Source of the DNA: Anagrus nilaparvatae
Lineage: Eukaryota > Arthropoda > Insecta > Hymenoptera > Mymaridae
Direction: 5' to 3'
Assembly: GCA_022575985.1 (NCBI GenBank)
Contig: JAKSXM010000145.1
Coordinates: forward strand, 186,001 to 250,000
DNA length: 64,000 nucleotides
A program made the translations under genes and the position numbers. Positions within the stretch are counted from its first letter, which is position 1. Each line of letters begins with the position of its first letter. Under the pieces are notes generated by a model, which saw nothing but the letters and a program-made list of their open reading frames with translations, was not told the DNA's origin and made no database searches. Below are positions 24,801 through 36,118 of the stretch, one piece after another.

Positions 24801-26639
24801 GCATAAGAGTTATGCAACATTTTGGTTTTTCCAATCACTTATATTATGGGAAACTAGAGAATTAAAAAAAAAATTATTATTATATCCATGTTCATCGAGC
24901 CAAAAAACATAAATTCTCATTGGAAAAATTTTATCCACCAAAATTTTATCCAGCAAAACAAAAGTGATTACGAAAAAGAGATTCAGGTCTACAATAAAGT
25001 TAATTTTACTAAAATTTTTATTGTCTGTACTATTGTATAATTGAATAAGATCAAATTTTTGCCATAATTATTTTAAATCCCTGATTAGCAAACTGAGACC
25101 ACCATTTGACCATTTGTGCAGTTGCATAAAAAAATATTAAATTTTTTATTCTGCTTACTTCAGGTAGGTCGACTCATATAAAGATATTTTATTACCTTAA
25201 AAAAAAACTATAAAACTAATTTCTTTAAAAGAAAATAACACGTTAAAAAAATAAAATAAAAATTTTATTTTCACGTCCAACCACATACATGCAGTGATAT
25301 TTCATTGCAAGATAAAATTAAGAAAGATATACATAAATAAATTAATGTTTTAAAATAGGGAAAAACCACACACTTATATTAAAGAATTTTTAATTGAGTT
25401 AGGGTTATTTACATTGCAACATTGTATTTATATTCTACATTACGAGATATTTATTTATTGTAAAATGTAAGAAAAAATTATAGAAAAGCGACAAGTGCAT
25501 CAGGTTATAATCATTTGCGCAAATTTTGCAACAAATGAAAACCACAGAAAAATATTTTTCTCTACGTATGTGAGTGAACTAATCGATGTACATCGGTGAC
25601 AATAACCATATGTAATTTAAAATCAATTTTATAATAACAACTATATTGAGTAATTTTTTTAAAAACTGAAGAGGATATATGTCAGATTTATAGATTTATA
25701 AAAAGTATAATTATTAGCCAACCGTATGCCATTCTGAATTGTTACTAAGAATTTAATTAAAAAATGAAACGTTAAATATACGTATATATGAAAAACTTGT
25801 GAAGGTGGTAGTGAATTCTTCTATTTTAACAATAATTTTGACATTTATTTAATTTTTAAACGTTTTAATTTCGTTATTTCATTTGCAGAAAATATGAAAT
25901 TGGTAAAATTATTTGTAAAAATAAAAATTGATTTTTTTTTTAAAAGTAAATTCGAATAATTTATAACTTTGAATCTGTATTAATAGTATGTATTCTAAAT
26001 TAGTTGGTACTGTTAAAGAATCGATTCGCTAAATGAAAACTAATGTAATCTAGAGTTGATTTTAATAATTTCTGAATTTATATTTCTAATTTTAAAATTT
26101 AATCAATAAATGAGTTGACCATACAGTCCAATAACAAGGAAATATTTTAGATATATTCTTTGATGCACTATTTGTAAATTAATTTTAAAAAATTTTGTTT
26201 TTAATATTTTTTCAATTTTTTGAAAAAAATTTTCCAATTAATTATGTTCATACTGTAAAAGTAAACCAGTAATTAGAATGTATAAGTTTATCTGATACAA
26301 AGCAAATATTTACCTTTTGAAATAGTAAATTATAAAAAGTGTAATAATTAATTTAAAAAAAGAAGGGATATTGATTTATTTATTTATTTATTACAAAACT
26401 TTGCCGTAATTATATTATGAATTTCAATGATGTAAAAAAAAATTATATTTATTAAAGGAGAGACCAGTATATTTGGGAAGCCAAATTAAAACCTAGGTAT
26501 TTATGGATAAGTTTTTATGCTGAAAAAATCATCTTCATGACCTTCCTTTGGTATTAGCTAATATATTATGTAGAACCATAGTGATATGATGGAATTAATA
26601 AAGTATAATAAATCAATTAGTCAACTTTTAAGCCCCGTC
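21823..26639. other. Intronic DNA, no gene seen; complex island at about 22000-23160
   Basis: The part from about 22000 to 23160 is purine-rich and less monotonous than its surroundings (for example GACACAGAACGTTTCTTCAG near 22806), with stops in all frames. It may be the relic of an old element. The rest is A/T-rich. Open frames at 22154-22465 (minus) and 23687-24010 (plus) show no recognisable motifs and are not called as genes. Confidence 0.5.
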
Positions 26640-27095
26640 AACCGTGTTTTAATATGTCAATTTCAAGCATGTCATTTGAAGGGGAGATTCTCAAACGTGC
26701 TATATTGGATAGGGGGGTAAAATGGAGTTAGGAAAATTTCGATTTAGGAACTTAGATTAATTTCGATAAAGAAGTATAGAATAAAAAGGATTTTAGAAAA
26801 TTATTTTTTTTTGGTTTAAAGACTTAAAATTATAAAGGCTTTAAGGTTCAAAATATAAATTTAAACGTGTTCCATATTCGTTGCTTGTGAGTTCATAAAC
26901 CGGTTGTAAATTTTTTTAACAGTAATTGTTTTATCGCTATAGTCAAAAAAGGAAATGCCCAAAATGACCAATTTTAAAACTGCTGCCAAAATTATAATTT
27001 TTGACGAAACTGGGTTTTATAGGATTCAAAAACTTACTACAAATTTTAATTCCCAAAATTTCTTTACTTTTCCGTTTTCAATTATTTTTTGACCA
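26640..27095. repeat. Fragments of two dispersed repeats
   Basis: 26640-26930 resembles the repeat at 12155-12480. The adjoining 26935-27095 matches the loop of the foldback element at 40305-40485 in the same order: CGCTATAGTCAA, AATGACCAATTTT, CTGCCAAAATT, TTTTGACGAAA. It is therefore a degraded relative of that element. Confidence 0.55.
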
Positions 27096-27424
27096 GGTAT
27101 AATAATTTAAAGTTAAATTACACAGGCACACAAAAAAAAAAAAAAGTCATGTACCAGAAGGTAGACCCCATGGAATGGGGGTTTTTGGTGGTGCTAAAAC
27201 CGAATATGGCCATAGAAAATGAAAATTTAAGCTAATAGATAACAAGTTGCGCGTTCTGTCCATCCCAGCGCTAATATGTCAAGAGAATGTTACAATTTCC
27301 AAAAGTTTTAGTGTAAAAGCAAATTCAAGACTTAAAACAGGCCAATGAGAAAAAAAAAAGTAAATTTTCCCTCGATAAAGCTATCTGAAATTAAACAGAT
27401 GTATAGGTATATATGTTACGCTCC

Positions 27425-27580
27425 GTTTGAGGAATGGGCTATTTCGCGGAATGGGACGCTTATCGGCCCGTTCCGCGGAATGAGACGGTCACCTGTCCAT
27501 TCCGCGAAATGGCCATAAAATCGGCCATTCCGCGGAACGGGACATCAAATCTTACTCTCATTCCCCGATTTGGGACAGTT
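27425..27580. repeat. Cluster of TTCCGCGGAA palindromes
   Basis: Within about 120 bases the core TTCCGCGGAA or a one-base variant (TTTCGCGGAA, TTCCGCGAAA) recurs four times, in contexts such as CCCGTTCCGCGGAATGAG and GGCCATTCCGCGGAACGG, which are inverted relative to each other. It is a GC island in an A/T-rich intron. Its open frame is an artefact of the repeats. Confidence 0.7.
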
Positions 27581-27694
27581 GCTTTTTTTAAAGAATAATT
27601 CGTGAATTTTAATAATAAAAAAAAATATTTAAGGTTTTGACTCAAATAGCGTAATAATTCAAAAACTTCCATACGCGCGTTTGAATTTTTACTA

Positions 27695-28137
27695 CACTGA
27701 AAAAAAAATCCGCTTGCCGCAAGCGGAATAATTCCGCTTGCGGCAAGCGGACAATCCGCTTACGGCAAGCGGAATTCCGCTTGCGGCTAGCGGAATTCCG
27801 CTTGTGGCTAGCGGAATTTTTTTTTCTTTGCAAACAATTGCAAATGACTTGAAACGTAAAGAAAATTAAAAAAAAACATTTTTTCTTTTCTTTTTCCAAA
27901 ATTTTCTCAAATCTCGTCATACCGAAATACGCATATCCCAAGTAAGCGGGAAAAAAATTTTTTTTAAATTTTCTTTACGTTTCAAGTCATTTGCAATCGT
28001 TTGACGAGAAAAAAAATTCCGCTTGCTACAAGCGGAATTCCGCTTGCGGTAAGCGGAAATCCGCTTGCGGCAAACGGAATTATTCCGCTTGCGGCAAGCG
28101 GAATTCCGCTTGCCGCAAGCGGATTTTTTTTTCAGTG
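27695..28137. mobile_element. TA-flanked foldback MITE built of palindromic units, 443 bp
   Basis: The ends are CACTGAAAAAAAAATCCGC and its reverse complement, flanked by TA at 27693-27694 and 28138-28139, as in Tc1/mariner-type insertions. Each arm carries five copies of a roughly 20-base palindrome of the form TTCCGCTTGCGGCAAGCGGA with single-base variants, ten in all. Inside these lie inverted AATTGCAAATGACTTGAAACG tracts and a short loop. The arms create open frames reading KRNSACRKR repeats, which are artefacts. Confidence 0.85.
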
Positions 28138-28581
28138 TATAATAAACTAGAAAAAAATTTAATTTCTAAAATACGGCGCTTCGTCAGTATTATAGGCTAA
28201 AACACGTATAATAGGATATAATACTAAAAATTTTAGTATCATAGGCAAAATGTGAACTTAAAGACTTTATTTTTCTAAAATACGGATAATAGCCTATTAT
28301 ACTAAAATGTCTAATGTACTGCGACATATATATATATTATTCGTTTTGCAAAGATTTTAAATATCGATTTCATTAGAAGTAAATTTAAGATAAAATAAAT
28401 GTTATTTTTATCATCGTATTCGCATTTTTAAAGCGTAAATGCAATCTCTGTCTTCATAGTTTATATAAAATATGCAGTGAATAGTAGTCTATAAAGATAA
28501 AAATCAAAATGAAGTTTTCGCAGTAAATTGAAAAAAGAACTTGGGTAGTGATATCGCAGTTTATCGCATTTTCAAACTTAC

Positions 28582-28790
28582 ACTAGAAAATGAAATCTTG
28601 AATCCTCCCAGGGTGAATAGTCAGTTGATGGTACAGATCTCAATTGTACAATATGAATTCTAGGGCCCTCCGATCGATGACTAGATTCTCCTTCTCGTTC
28701 CACACGATCGGCACTAGCTCGAAGAATTGAATTGACAGACGTACGGTCACACGTGCTTGGCATACACAATCCTAAAAACACCTGTCTTGC
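28582..28790 (-). CDS. nrf-6-like: NRF-6-like acyltransferase, exon 3 (end of NRF domain)
   Basis: 209-base exon with acceptor ATTTTTACAG and donor GTAAGT, entering in phase 0 and leaving in phase 2; codes residues 214-282 plus two bases. It contains QVFLGLCMPSTC, matching the conserved GLCxPSxC Cys pair that closes the NRF domain. A polar stretch follows (REGESSHRSEGPRIHIVQLR), leading to the first membrane helix in exon 4. The split Val codon GT|G joins the exon at 5940 across a 22.6-kb intron. The correct phase and domain order support the link despite that distance. Confidence 0.92.
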
Positions 28791-31600
28791 CTGTAAAAAT
28801 AATATCACTCTCATAAAATTGTTTTATTTTTTTCGCTTTAACAGAGATTCTGTTTGAATGACAATAGTCTATAATATAAAAGTTTGCGATTAAGATTTTC
28901 AAAAGTTTCATTATTTTTCTAGCAATGTAAAAAATAAATATATTCAAAAAATAAAGCTTTTATAATAATACATTGTTTACTTTATATTTATTTATCCATA
29001 AATTTTTGTTTTTTGCTAAAATAACATTATTACACGTCATGAATTTGATTAATTTTTTAAAAATACGAGCTTACGCAGTAGAAATAATTGCATTATTTTT
29101 ATTAATCTGCTTGCAATGCATTAATCTGCTATACAATTAAAATAATTCTTGGAAACTTAAGAAGATACTTGAAAAATGTGTATATTTTATTTTAATATAT
29201 AATAAAAATTTGCATTTTTAAAAACTATATTTTTGAATAATGTCAGATTTCATATTGCAATAGACTTTCAAAAGATGAGTACGCGCTACTTGAAAATATT
29301 ACGAAATCAATTTATTTATTTTTCAAATATTACATAAAAAAAATATTTTTTTAATCTTATATTTAAGACTTTTATGAATGAAAATCATAAATGATATAAA
29401 AATTGTGCATTTAATTAATAAAACTCAAAATCGAAAATAAACTCAATAAAATTTTATAAATCTATGTCTTTTGTCTCTTTCAAAATTTTCTCAATTTACT
29501 TTTAAAACTTTGCAATACAAATTACAGGAAATATTTTAAAAGATTTTATTTTCTTTTTTAAATGAGACTTTTCAGATATATTTTTTAGAAAAAATTAATC
29601 TTTTAAAAGTACCAGAACTTTTTCATTTACTCGGTAATATTTAACTTTCAAAATAAATATTATTTTCTTTGAGTATTTAAATGATTAAATATACGTCCAA
29701 TCGTTCCATCAAGGAACAGTTCACTTAACGGAATGTAACTTGGTCATAAAAAAAACGCACACCTGACAAGGAACTTCTATGTTTTTTGGGTTTCTAAAGG
29801 GTGCTTTAAAAGTAGATCCTGATACGTAAAAATTAAGACCCCAGAGAACTTATTTAACTTTAAAGATCCTGTCTCATAACATGTATTTCTCTGTTCCTTT
29901 AACAGAATTATGTATAGGAGGAATATTTTTTCAATTACATAAACCAGTCTTTACCCTGGAACGATTTTGATACTTAAAGATACTAAAGTCTCTATTTTAA
30001 GTGTGCACCTTTTTTTTTTGTCCCACACTGGACACTGTAAACCGTCCCTTGCGTTCCACAGAGTTGATCATGATGCAGTATATGTGCAACAGTTTTCATT
30101 GCTATAATATGATAATTTAATTAAAATATGTTATATTAAGGTAGCTCTTTCACGAGGAGTGCAACTATAAGACTTATATATTATTGCAGGCTAAGATTCC
30201 CAATAAAAGATGGTATAAAAAGCCTCAAGCTGTGCAAATTTTCACGAAACACGAGGTTGAAATTTCAAAAAAATACATGTGTTCTTCTACGAAAAATTTT
30301 TAATCTGGATTTTTAAGACGAAAACTAAAGAGCGCATGAATAAAACCGGTGACGTATTAAACTAGACTATCTATATCTTCAGCTTAAATTTTGCTGTACC
30401 TTGTAACCATGCAATATCTAAAGCTTTTTGCAAATAAATAAAATATGTAAATTAAGAACAGTTGAAAAAACTTAAAAAGTTTTTTCATTATAATAAAATA
30501 AAATATTATAATATTTTTAATGTTTAACATTAAATAAAACTTGAATTCTGGACGGGATAGGGGAGCCACCTAATCATAGAGATAATAGTAATAAATAAGA
30601 TAATTAAATTGTTTACGCTGGACATATTTTGAAAAATAAATAGAAGACATCGCTATTTTTCTATCATTTTTCAAATAAAATGATAACTCAGATTGCAAAT
30701 ATAAATTAATTTTTTTTTCAACATTGAAAACTTATTTAATTCACGGTAAGGTAAATAAAATTTTAATTAGTTCAATTTAATTAAATTATAAAATATGTAA
30801 AATGCAAAACGTATTGTAAATTCAACTAGGAAATAATATTAATATTTATTAGAGACATAATTCAACGTAAGTTCTTTAATTACTTTAAATATTCTCGAAA
30901 ATCTTTGAAAATTTCTGAATGCAAAAATTTAAAGTATGAAAATTAAAAATTTTTCTGAATTATTTTAAGGAATTATTTAAAGAGGTAAAGATTTCTCCAA
31001 AAGAGTTGACAACATTTATGATCCTTTTTGCCTTTCATATGTTTCAATGATTTTTAATATTTCGTGGTTGAGCGTAAATTTTACATCGAAAACCATTTTC
31101 TTTTTTTTTTTTACTTTTTTTAACGATCCTTAAAAATTAATTAAAAATCTTCAGATTTGGAGATTATTATTATTATTATTATTATTATTATCTAATTTAA
31201 ATATTTATCTAATTTTTAAGACTTTCACCATAATTTTGTACTATTTATCCTATTCTATCTTATCGCTAGCATACACAACAATATCTTCTAGCTTTGAATT
31301 TTAAATTTGGACGATAAAATTATAAAACTAATTAATTATTTAATACTTTTGATTTGAAAATAACTTAAGTTAAAATTAAAAAAAAAATAATTTATCAAGG
31401 TTTTTAGACAATACTCAACGTTGATATTTTGCACATATAAAAATTTTACGAGATTTTGCTTGTTGGTTTAATTTTTAATATCCTAAAAGCATACCCGGGG
31501 GAAACAAAAACTTTTTTTAACTGCTAAAAATTATTGCGATGTAACTTTATGCATCTAAATAATGTAAATATATAGCTCAATATATGTTTAGGTTTCTGAG
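28791..31600. other. Intronic A+T-rich DNA, no gene seen
   Basis: First part of intron 2. A/T-rich, with an ATT microsatellite at about 31166-31192. The piece 29690-30060 is less biased (GTTCCATCAAGGAACAG, CCCTGGAACG) and may be an old repeat, but it was not identified. No supported coding region. Confidence 0.55.
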
Positions 31601-31619
31601 CTTTAAATTAAAAATTTTT

Positions 31620-31890
31620 AGATATATATTGGTTTTTAATAAATTAATCAGGACAAATGCAGCGACAAATATGTATAAAAAAAATTTTTTTAAATATATG
31701 TTTGCACACTCCAAGGGATTCGTAATTACAAACGTAGAGTTGTCCCAGAGGACTTTTTACTATTACAATTTTTGGTATATATCTTGATGAGTTCGATTAT
31801 GAATAAAAAATTTGGCCTAAATTAAGTACGTATTTGCGAAGAGGGTAAGGGATGGTATGGCTGATGATTGATTGAGTAGAAAATTTCATT
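31620..31890 (+). pseudogene. Possible Gypsy-type RNase H scrap
   Basis: Near 31788-31885 the plus strand reads LDEFDYE, then RRGKG and MADD-stop-LSRK. This resembles the end of a Gypsy RNase H (...FDYE...GK...VADALSRK), with stops and at least one frameshift. Upstream, IRTNAATNM could be a decayed IRTDAS motif. Downstream, 31960-32120 contains GCGCAGTCAGTTATAG, which looks like an LTR promoter/initiator segment, but no LTR pair was found. Weak evidence. Confidence 0.35.
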
Positions 31891-32120
31891 TATTTTAGTC
31901 TTGTACGAATTCTTGTACTTTATTAATTATTTTGATTGATAACTTTTACAATTGTTGATTCGTCCATATAACACGTTTAGTGTACTCAAAGGCATTAATT
32001 GAACCAATTGTTGTTTGGGTCAGAAGCTAAGTCATACTTAATTGGTAATCAAAAAGAGCCCCACGTAAACTGATATTGGGAGTAAGGCGCAGTCAGTTAT
32101 AGTGTCAGTTTGTCTTATAG

Positions 32121-33165
32121 TTCTCAATTAGAGAAAGAATCTTTTTATTAATTTTTTAGGATTCTGGAAATGAAAATTATGCAAATAATTTATTTGAATA
32201 ATTATTCAAATTTTAAAATTATGCAACTTCGTGCATGAAACTCAAGTTATTTCCTATTTTTAACTGGGAATAAATCTGCAGTAATAATATTTCGAGTATA
32301 AACCTTCTATATACATGACAAGATATTTAGTAGTTAAATAATCTGATGAAAATCAAAAGCAAATCCTAAAAAATTAAATACTTCTTAAAATTTCAAGCAC
32401 ATAAATCTGACAGTTTACTCTGTGTGAACATGTAAGCAAATATTTATTTTTTTGCAATGATATTAAAATAGTTATTAATTTACTTTTATATATTAGTTTA
32501 AACTTTTAATAAAACAGATTATATTATAAATTTAACGAATTCCGGGCACTTGAAGTTTATTATAAACATAAATATAAATACAGAATCATAGATTTTGATT
32601 TGCCCAAAAGATTAAGCTTGATGCTTCGTTAAACAAACAAGTTGTTTTAGTATATTCGAAACATAGATTATATAATGAGTATACAGTATAGGTATACAAG
32701 TTTAAGGTAAATAAACAATTAATTATGCATATAAATTATAATCTGACTATATTATGTGCGCTTATATTTTTTAAACAAATTTCATATTATACAGAAATTA
32801 AACTAGCATGGTAAACTAAACTTTTAAGCATGAATTATTATTATTTTTTTTTTTAACATAAAAAGGATGCAAATATATTTCATTTTAGATTATTTTTATT
32901 TAAAAACGTACTGAGTTAAGCGTTTTATTCATTCAATTTAATAAAAGGACAATAATTAATTTATGTTAAAATTTACGTCGGGTGCATGACATATATAAAG
33001 AACTTAAGTGTATAAAAATATGAATGAAAGTTTTCTCAAAAATTAAAATTTTTCTCAGTATAAGAAAAATTTTGCTTTATGATAGTTGCAGAGAAAAGTT
33101 CTACTTCAAGCCAATAAAAGTCCGTTTTTGTGAAAAAATTAAAAAAAAAAAATTTTACTTTTAGG
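32121..33165. other. Intronic A+T-rich DNA, nothing recognised
   Basis: One kilobase between the possible Gypsy scrap and the BEL/Pao remnant. It is strongly A/T-rich with stops in all frames. No repeats or motifs were recognised by eye. Confidence 0.5.
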
Positions 33166-33169
33166 CACT

Positions 33170-33300
33170 TAATAAATATCTGTTAATAACTTTGCCGCGG
33201 ACATCTTGCTGTGCTTCTTGACAGCCTTGTCACGAGCTTGGCCGCGCGCAGCCTTTGGCTTGGCTTTACCCCCCCTTGCTCGTAGCGGATATAACATTGG
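33170..33300 (-). other. GC-rich island with lysine-rich coding-like frame
   Basis: An abrupt GC-rich block immediately precedes the BEL/Pao gag remnant. Read on the minus strand it gives an open run containing GKAKPKAARGQARDKAVKKH, reminiscent in composition of a histone or ribosomal protein. I could not identify it. It may instead be part of the 5' LTR or leader of the BEL/Pao element. The run of seven C at about 33270 interrupts the frame. Confidence 0.3.
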
Positions 33301-33362
33301 TTCATCAGCTGGAAAATTTTTTGTATACCCGAGGAAGCTTTGTGAATTAGTTAAGTGTAATT

Positions 33363-34470
33363 ATGGGTCGTAGAAAAGCATTGGGGAAAACCCGTCCTCG
33401 ACATATATGACGTATACCTCGGAAGGTCCACCTGCAACGCTGAACGATCAGAGTGATAATTTAATATCCAGTGGTGGTGTAGTTCCTTCAATTACACCGG
33501 TTGTTGTGAACGGTGTTCCAAATGGTTCTCGTAACGAGGGTTTGTTAGCCCCAGGGTCTTCGGTCCCTTCATGTAACCGGGGTGGCGGCGATGTCATCAA
33601 CGTCAGTATAGAGAGCGAGGATACGCGCAGAAAACTTTGGCTTGATTTCGACATTTATGCCAGCCAGCTTAAGTTTTGTTTGATAGAAATGGAACGTAAA
33701 CGTCTTGAGCATGAGGAACCCGGTTCTCTTGGTGTTATAAATTCTTCTAATGCGAATTTTACACATTTATCCCTCGCGTCTCTACCAAGCCCTTGTGCTA
33801 ATTCTACTTCTATCGAAGAAGATAATTTTGTTTAACGAATTTCTCGCGCCTTATCTAGTGCCATATATGGGTCTCGCGTAAATGAACCTCAAGTTACTTT
33901 GTCAAACTGACTTGTCTCAGAAAAATCTTTGCATTTTCTGGCGATCCCCTAGATTTTTTTCGTTTAAAAGATCCTTTTCAGAGTCTACTATATTTGAGGA
34001 TTACAATTATCGTGAAAATATAATGCGCTTGTACGATTGTTTAAAGGGAGACGCTGGCGAGGCAGTAAGAGATCTTATGCTTACAACTTAAAGTGCTCAA
34101 GAAATCTTAGATACTTTGGACTTGCAGTATAGCCGTAAAAATAACATTTTGAGAAAATTAGTAGACTCGTTACGGAAATTGCCAAGCTTAAATTCAACTT
34201 CCGGAGGCTTAATTTCTTTTGCTACTTTGATTAAAAATTATGTATCTGCTATGCAATCGGTTGGAGATTAAGGATATTTGAGTAATCCTGAATTATTTTC
34301 TGAGTTATTATATAAATTACCTACAGCTTCAATTTATCGGTACAATAAATTTATTGCAAGAAGCGAAAAAAAATTCAGATTTCCTCTCTTTATCCGAATT
34401 TCTCAGGTATGAGCATAGATACAACATTTTATAGATATAACACGATACATAAGAACCTATAAGTGAAAAA
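33363..34470 (+). pseudogene. BEL/Pao-type retrotransposon gag remnant
   Basis: A short start (MGRRKALGKTRPRHI, ATG at 33363) stops and overlaps a 142-codon frame from 33407. Farther on, with frameshifts and stops, the conserved BEL/Pao gag core appears: FKRSFSESTIFEDYNYRENI, MRLYDCLKGDAGEAVRDLML, EILDTLDLQYSRKNNILRKL, GYLSNPELFSELLYKLP and LSLSEFLRYEHR. These match the F-x-SF...KM-x-RL-x-CLKG-x-A...L-x-YG family pattern. Protease, RT and integrase are absent. It lies antisense to the host gene and is inactive. Confidence 0.7.
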
Positions 34471-34769
34471 TTAATACTGCTAGAAATTTTGTTCCGACTC
34501 GCTATCCTTTACTAACTTAAAAGAATATCTTCCCTACTCCTACTATTAGAAAAAGATAAAAGGTCGGAACACATATATTCTCTCTTTTTAATATTAGCCA
34601 CATTTTTTTTTGAATGTGATATCCATATAAGTAGTGTATCCATGGGTATGAGGCTAACACAAGCAGGTACTGCGGAAGTAAATCTGTTTAAAGTCTTCCC
34701 TAAAATTTATCCAAACATACCCGCTGATCAAGAATTTTGGGATGTTTTTTATGAGAAATGTGCGGAACA

Positions 34770-35130
34770 CTCTTAAATTTGCAATAACTACCCTTAAAAA
34801 AGGGTATTCTTGATATAATCAAATTTTGGGCGGTTAGATTTGGTCCATTAGGGTTTGTTGGGTCATTGATTAAGAATTTCGAGATTTTTTCTATGAAAAG
34901 TTAATATTTCACCCCTTAATTATAAAAAACTACCTCTAAAAAGGGTGTTTTTCCTGTTTTCGCACTGTCAGTGTTAAGATTTGGTTTATATGGGTTTTTT
35001 GTGTCACTGATCAATTTCGGACAATTTTTTATTACATATTAATATCTTACCCTTATATTAGAAAACTACCAATAAAAGTTATTTTTGCTATTTTTGCTCT
35101 TTCAGTGTTCAGATACGATACAAAAAAGTT
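34770..35130. repeat. Diverged tandem repeat, about 140-bp unit, three copies
   Basis: AACTACCCTTAAAAAAGGGT at about 34785, AACTACCTCTAAAAAGGGTG at about 34929 and AACTACCAATAAAAGTTATT at about 35065 head similar units. The units also share TCAGTGTTAAGATTTGGTTT / TCAGTGTTCAGATACG and a GGGTTTGTTGGGTCATTGAT / GGGTTTTTTGTGTCACTGAT block. The spacings are about 144 and 136 bases. It may be internal to family A. Confidence 0.5.
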
Positions 35131-35365
35131 TTTTAGGATTATAAAAAAAAATTTAAGGATAGTATATTTTTTATGACCAAAAATTTTCGAAAAATTCAAA
35201 ATTATATTTCGGGGTCAAAAATTTTTTCTTGATAATTGGTGAAATGCTAATTTTATGAGCAGAGTATTATTTGTTTAGGAGTCGGAGAAATTAAATAAAG
35301 TCTAAAAATCTCACACAAAAAACGGTATTTATAGGTTCTTGGGGGCCTGATGTCGCATAGTATAG
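35130..35365. mobile_element. Family A element, copy 2, left half
   Basis: This matches 2400-2620 in order: GAGCAGAGTATTATTTGTTT, GTCGGAGAAATTAAATAAAG, AAAAAACGGTATTTATAGGT and TTGGGGGCCTG. The match breaks at about 35365 and resumes 6.8 kb away at 42155, so later insertions split the element. Confidence 0.65.
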
Positions 35366-35628
35366 TAAAAGGAAGTAAAGGAGTTTGGCTTCACGCCAAT
35401 TTTAAACCAAAAAAAATCCTGGTTGGTGAAAAACTTCTGAAGATATGTATTCTAAATGATAGGCTACCGCAAAATAATTTTTTTTTTTATTATTAAATTG
35501 TTTAAAAAAGTAGAAAAAATTTTAATTTTTCCAATTTCTTTTCGCATTTTTTAATAACTTTTCCGACTTATAGTGAATTTTTTCTATTTTTTTTTTTAGA
35601 ATGCAACCCCCATAAAAAATTACAGGTA
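35366..35628. mobile_element. Inverted-repeat element B, left part
   Basis: 35390-35477 (GGCTTCACGCCAATTTTAAA, GGTGAAAAACTTCTGAAG, GTATTCTAAATGATAGGCTACCGCAAA) is the inverted counterpart of 42055-42140 on the far side of the DIRS-like element. It therefore belongs to an inverted-repeat element into which the DIRS-like element inserted. TGTCGCA on the left and TGTCGTA on the right at its outer limits may be its target duplication. The loop part 35478-35628 is A/T-rich. Confidence 0.6.
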
Positions 35629-35684
35629 AATTGGTAATCAAACGAACTTACCTGTAAGTGATGTTCGATTATAATTATTCTTAG

Positions 35685-35801
35685 AGTATCGACCGATAAA
35701 TTACCATGTAGTTGTGTCCCCGTACTACAGATGTCCCACGATTTTAGCAGAACAAAAAAAAATCGCTGCAGAGTGCTCCGCCGGCGCCGGTTCCCTTCAT
35801 T
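35685..35801. repeat. DIRS-like left inverted terminal repeat (117 bp)
   Basis: Reverse complement of 41925-42041 with no mismatch found, including the A9/T9 run and the GCCGGCGCCGG core. Outside it, 35629-35684 is a left-only extension that is copied in the internal complementary region. Confidence 0.92.
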
Positions 35802-35867
35802 ATGTTTAAAGCTAATAGAGCAAAATCTGAACCCTAAATAGGGTGGGTGAAGCTTCACGGCGGGATT

Positions 35868-35979
35868 GGTAATTTATCGGTCGATACTCTAAGTATAATT
35901 ATAATCGAACATCACTTACAGGTAAGTTCGTTTGATTACCAATTATACTACTAGTATCGACCGATAAATTACCATGTAG
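35868..35979. repeat. DIRS-like internal complementary region
   Basis: 35868-35944 is the reverse complement of the left end 35629-35705 with one mismatch (TAAGTATAATT versus TAAGAATAATT). 35941-35979 is the reverse complement of the right end 42015-42053. The two pieces meet at AATT (35941-35944), which both element ends share. In DIRS-1 such a region is thought to template the joining of the element ends into a circle, and the match here is exact to that model. Between it and the recombinase stop (35980-36118) is a TA/T run. Confidence 0.88.
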
Positions 35980-36040
35980 ATATTTAGAGAAAAATTAAAG
36001 GTGAAGATTTTGATACCAAAAAATAAAAATAAAATTGTAA

Positions 36041-36074
<34 letters not shown>

Positions 36075-36118
36075 TTTTTTTTATACATACAAAAATTTTT
36101 AGTATGAAGAAAAGTCAT

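Noticed and set aside
27695..28137. CRISPR-like array
   Set aside because: The repeats are self-palindromic with 0-4-base gaps rather than unique spacers, they form inverted arms, and the host is eukaryotic.
27642..28200. Repeat proteins with KRNSACRKR units
   Set aside because: Produced by the tandem GC palindromes of the MITE arms; the frames change at each spacer.
28747..28947. Alternative minus-strand frame over the exon 3 acceptor
   Set aside because: Different frame from the family match QVFLGLCMPSTC and crosses intron sequence.
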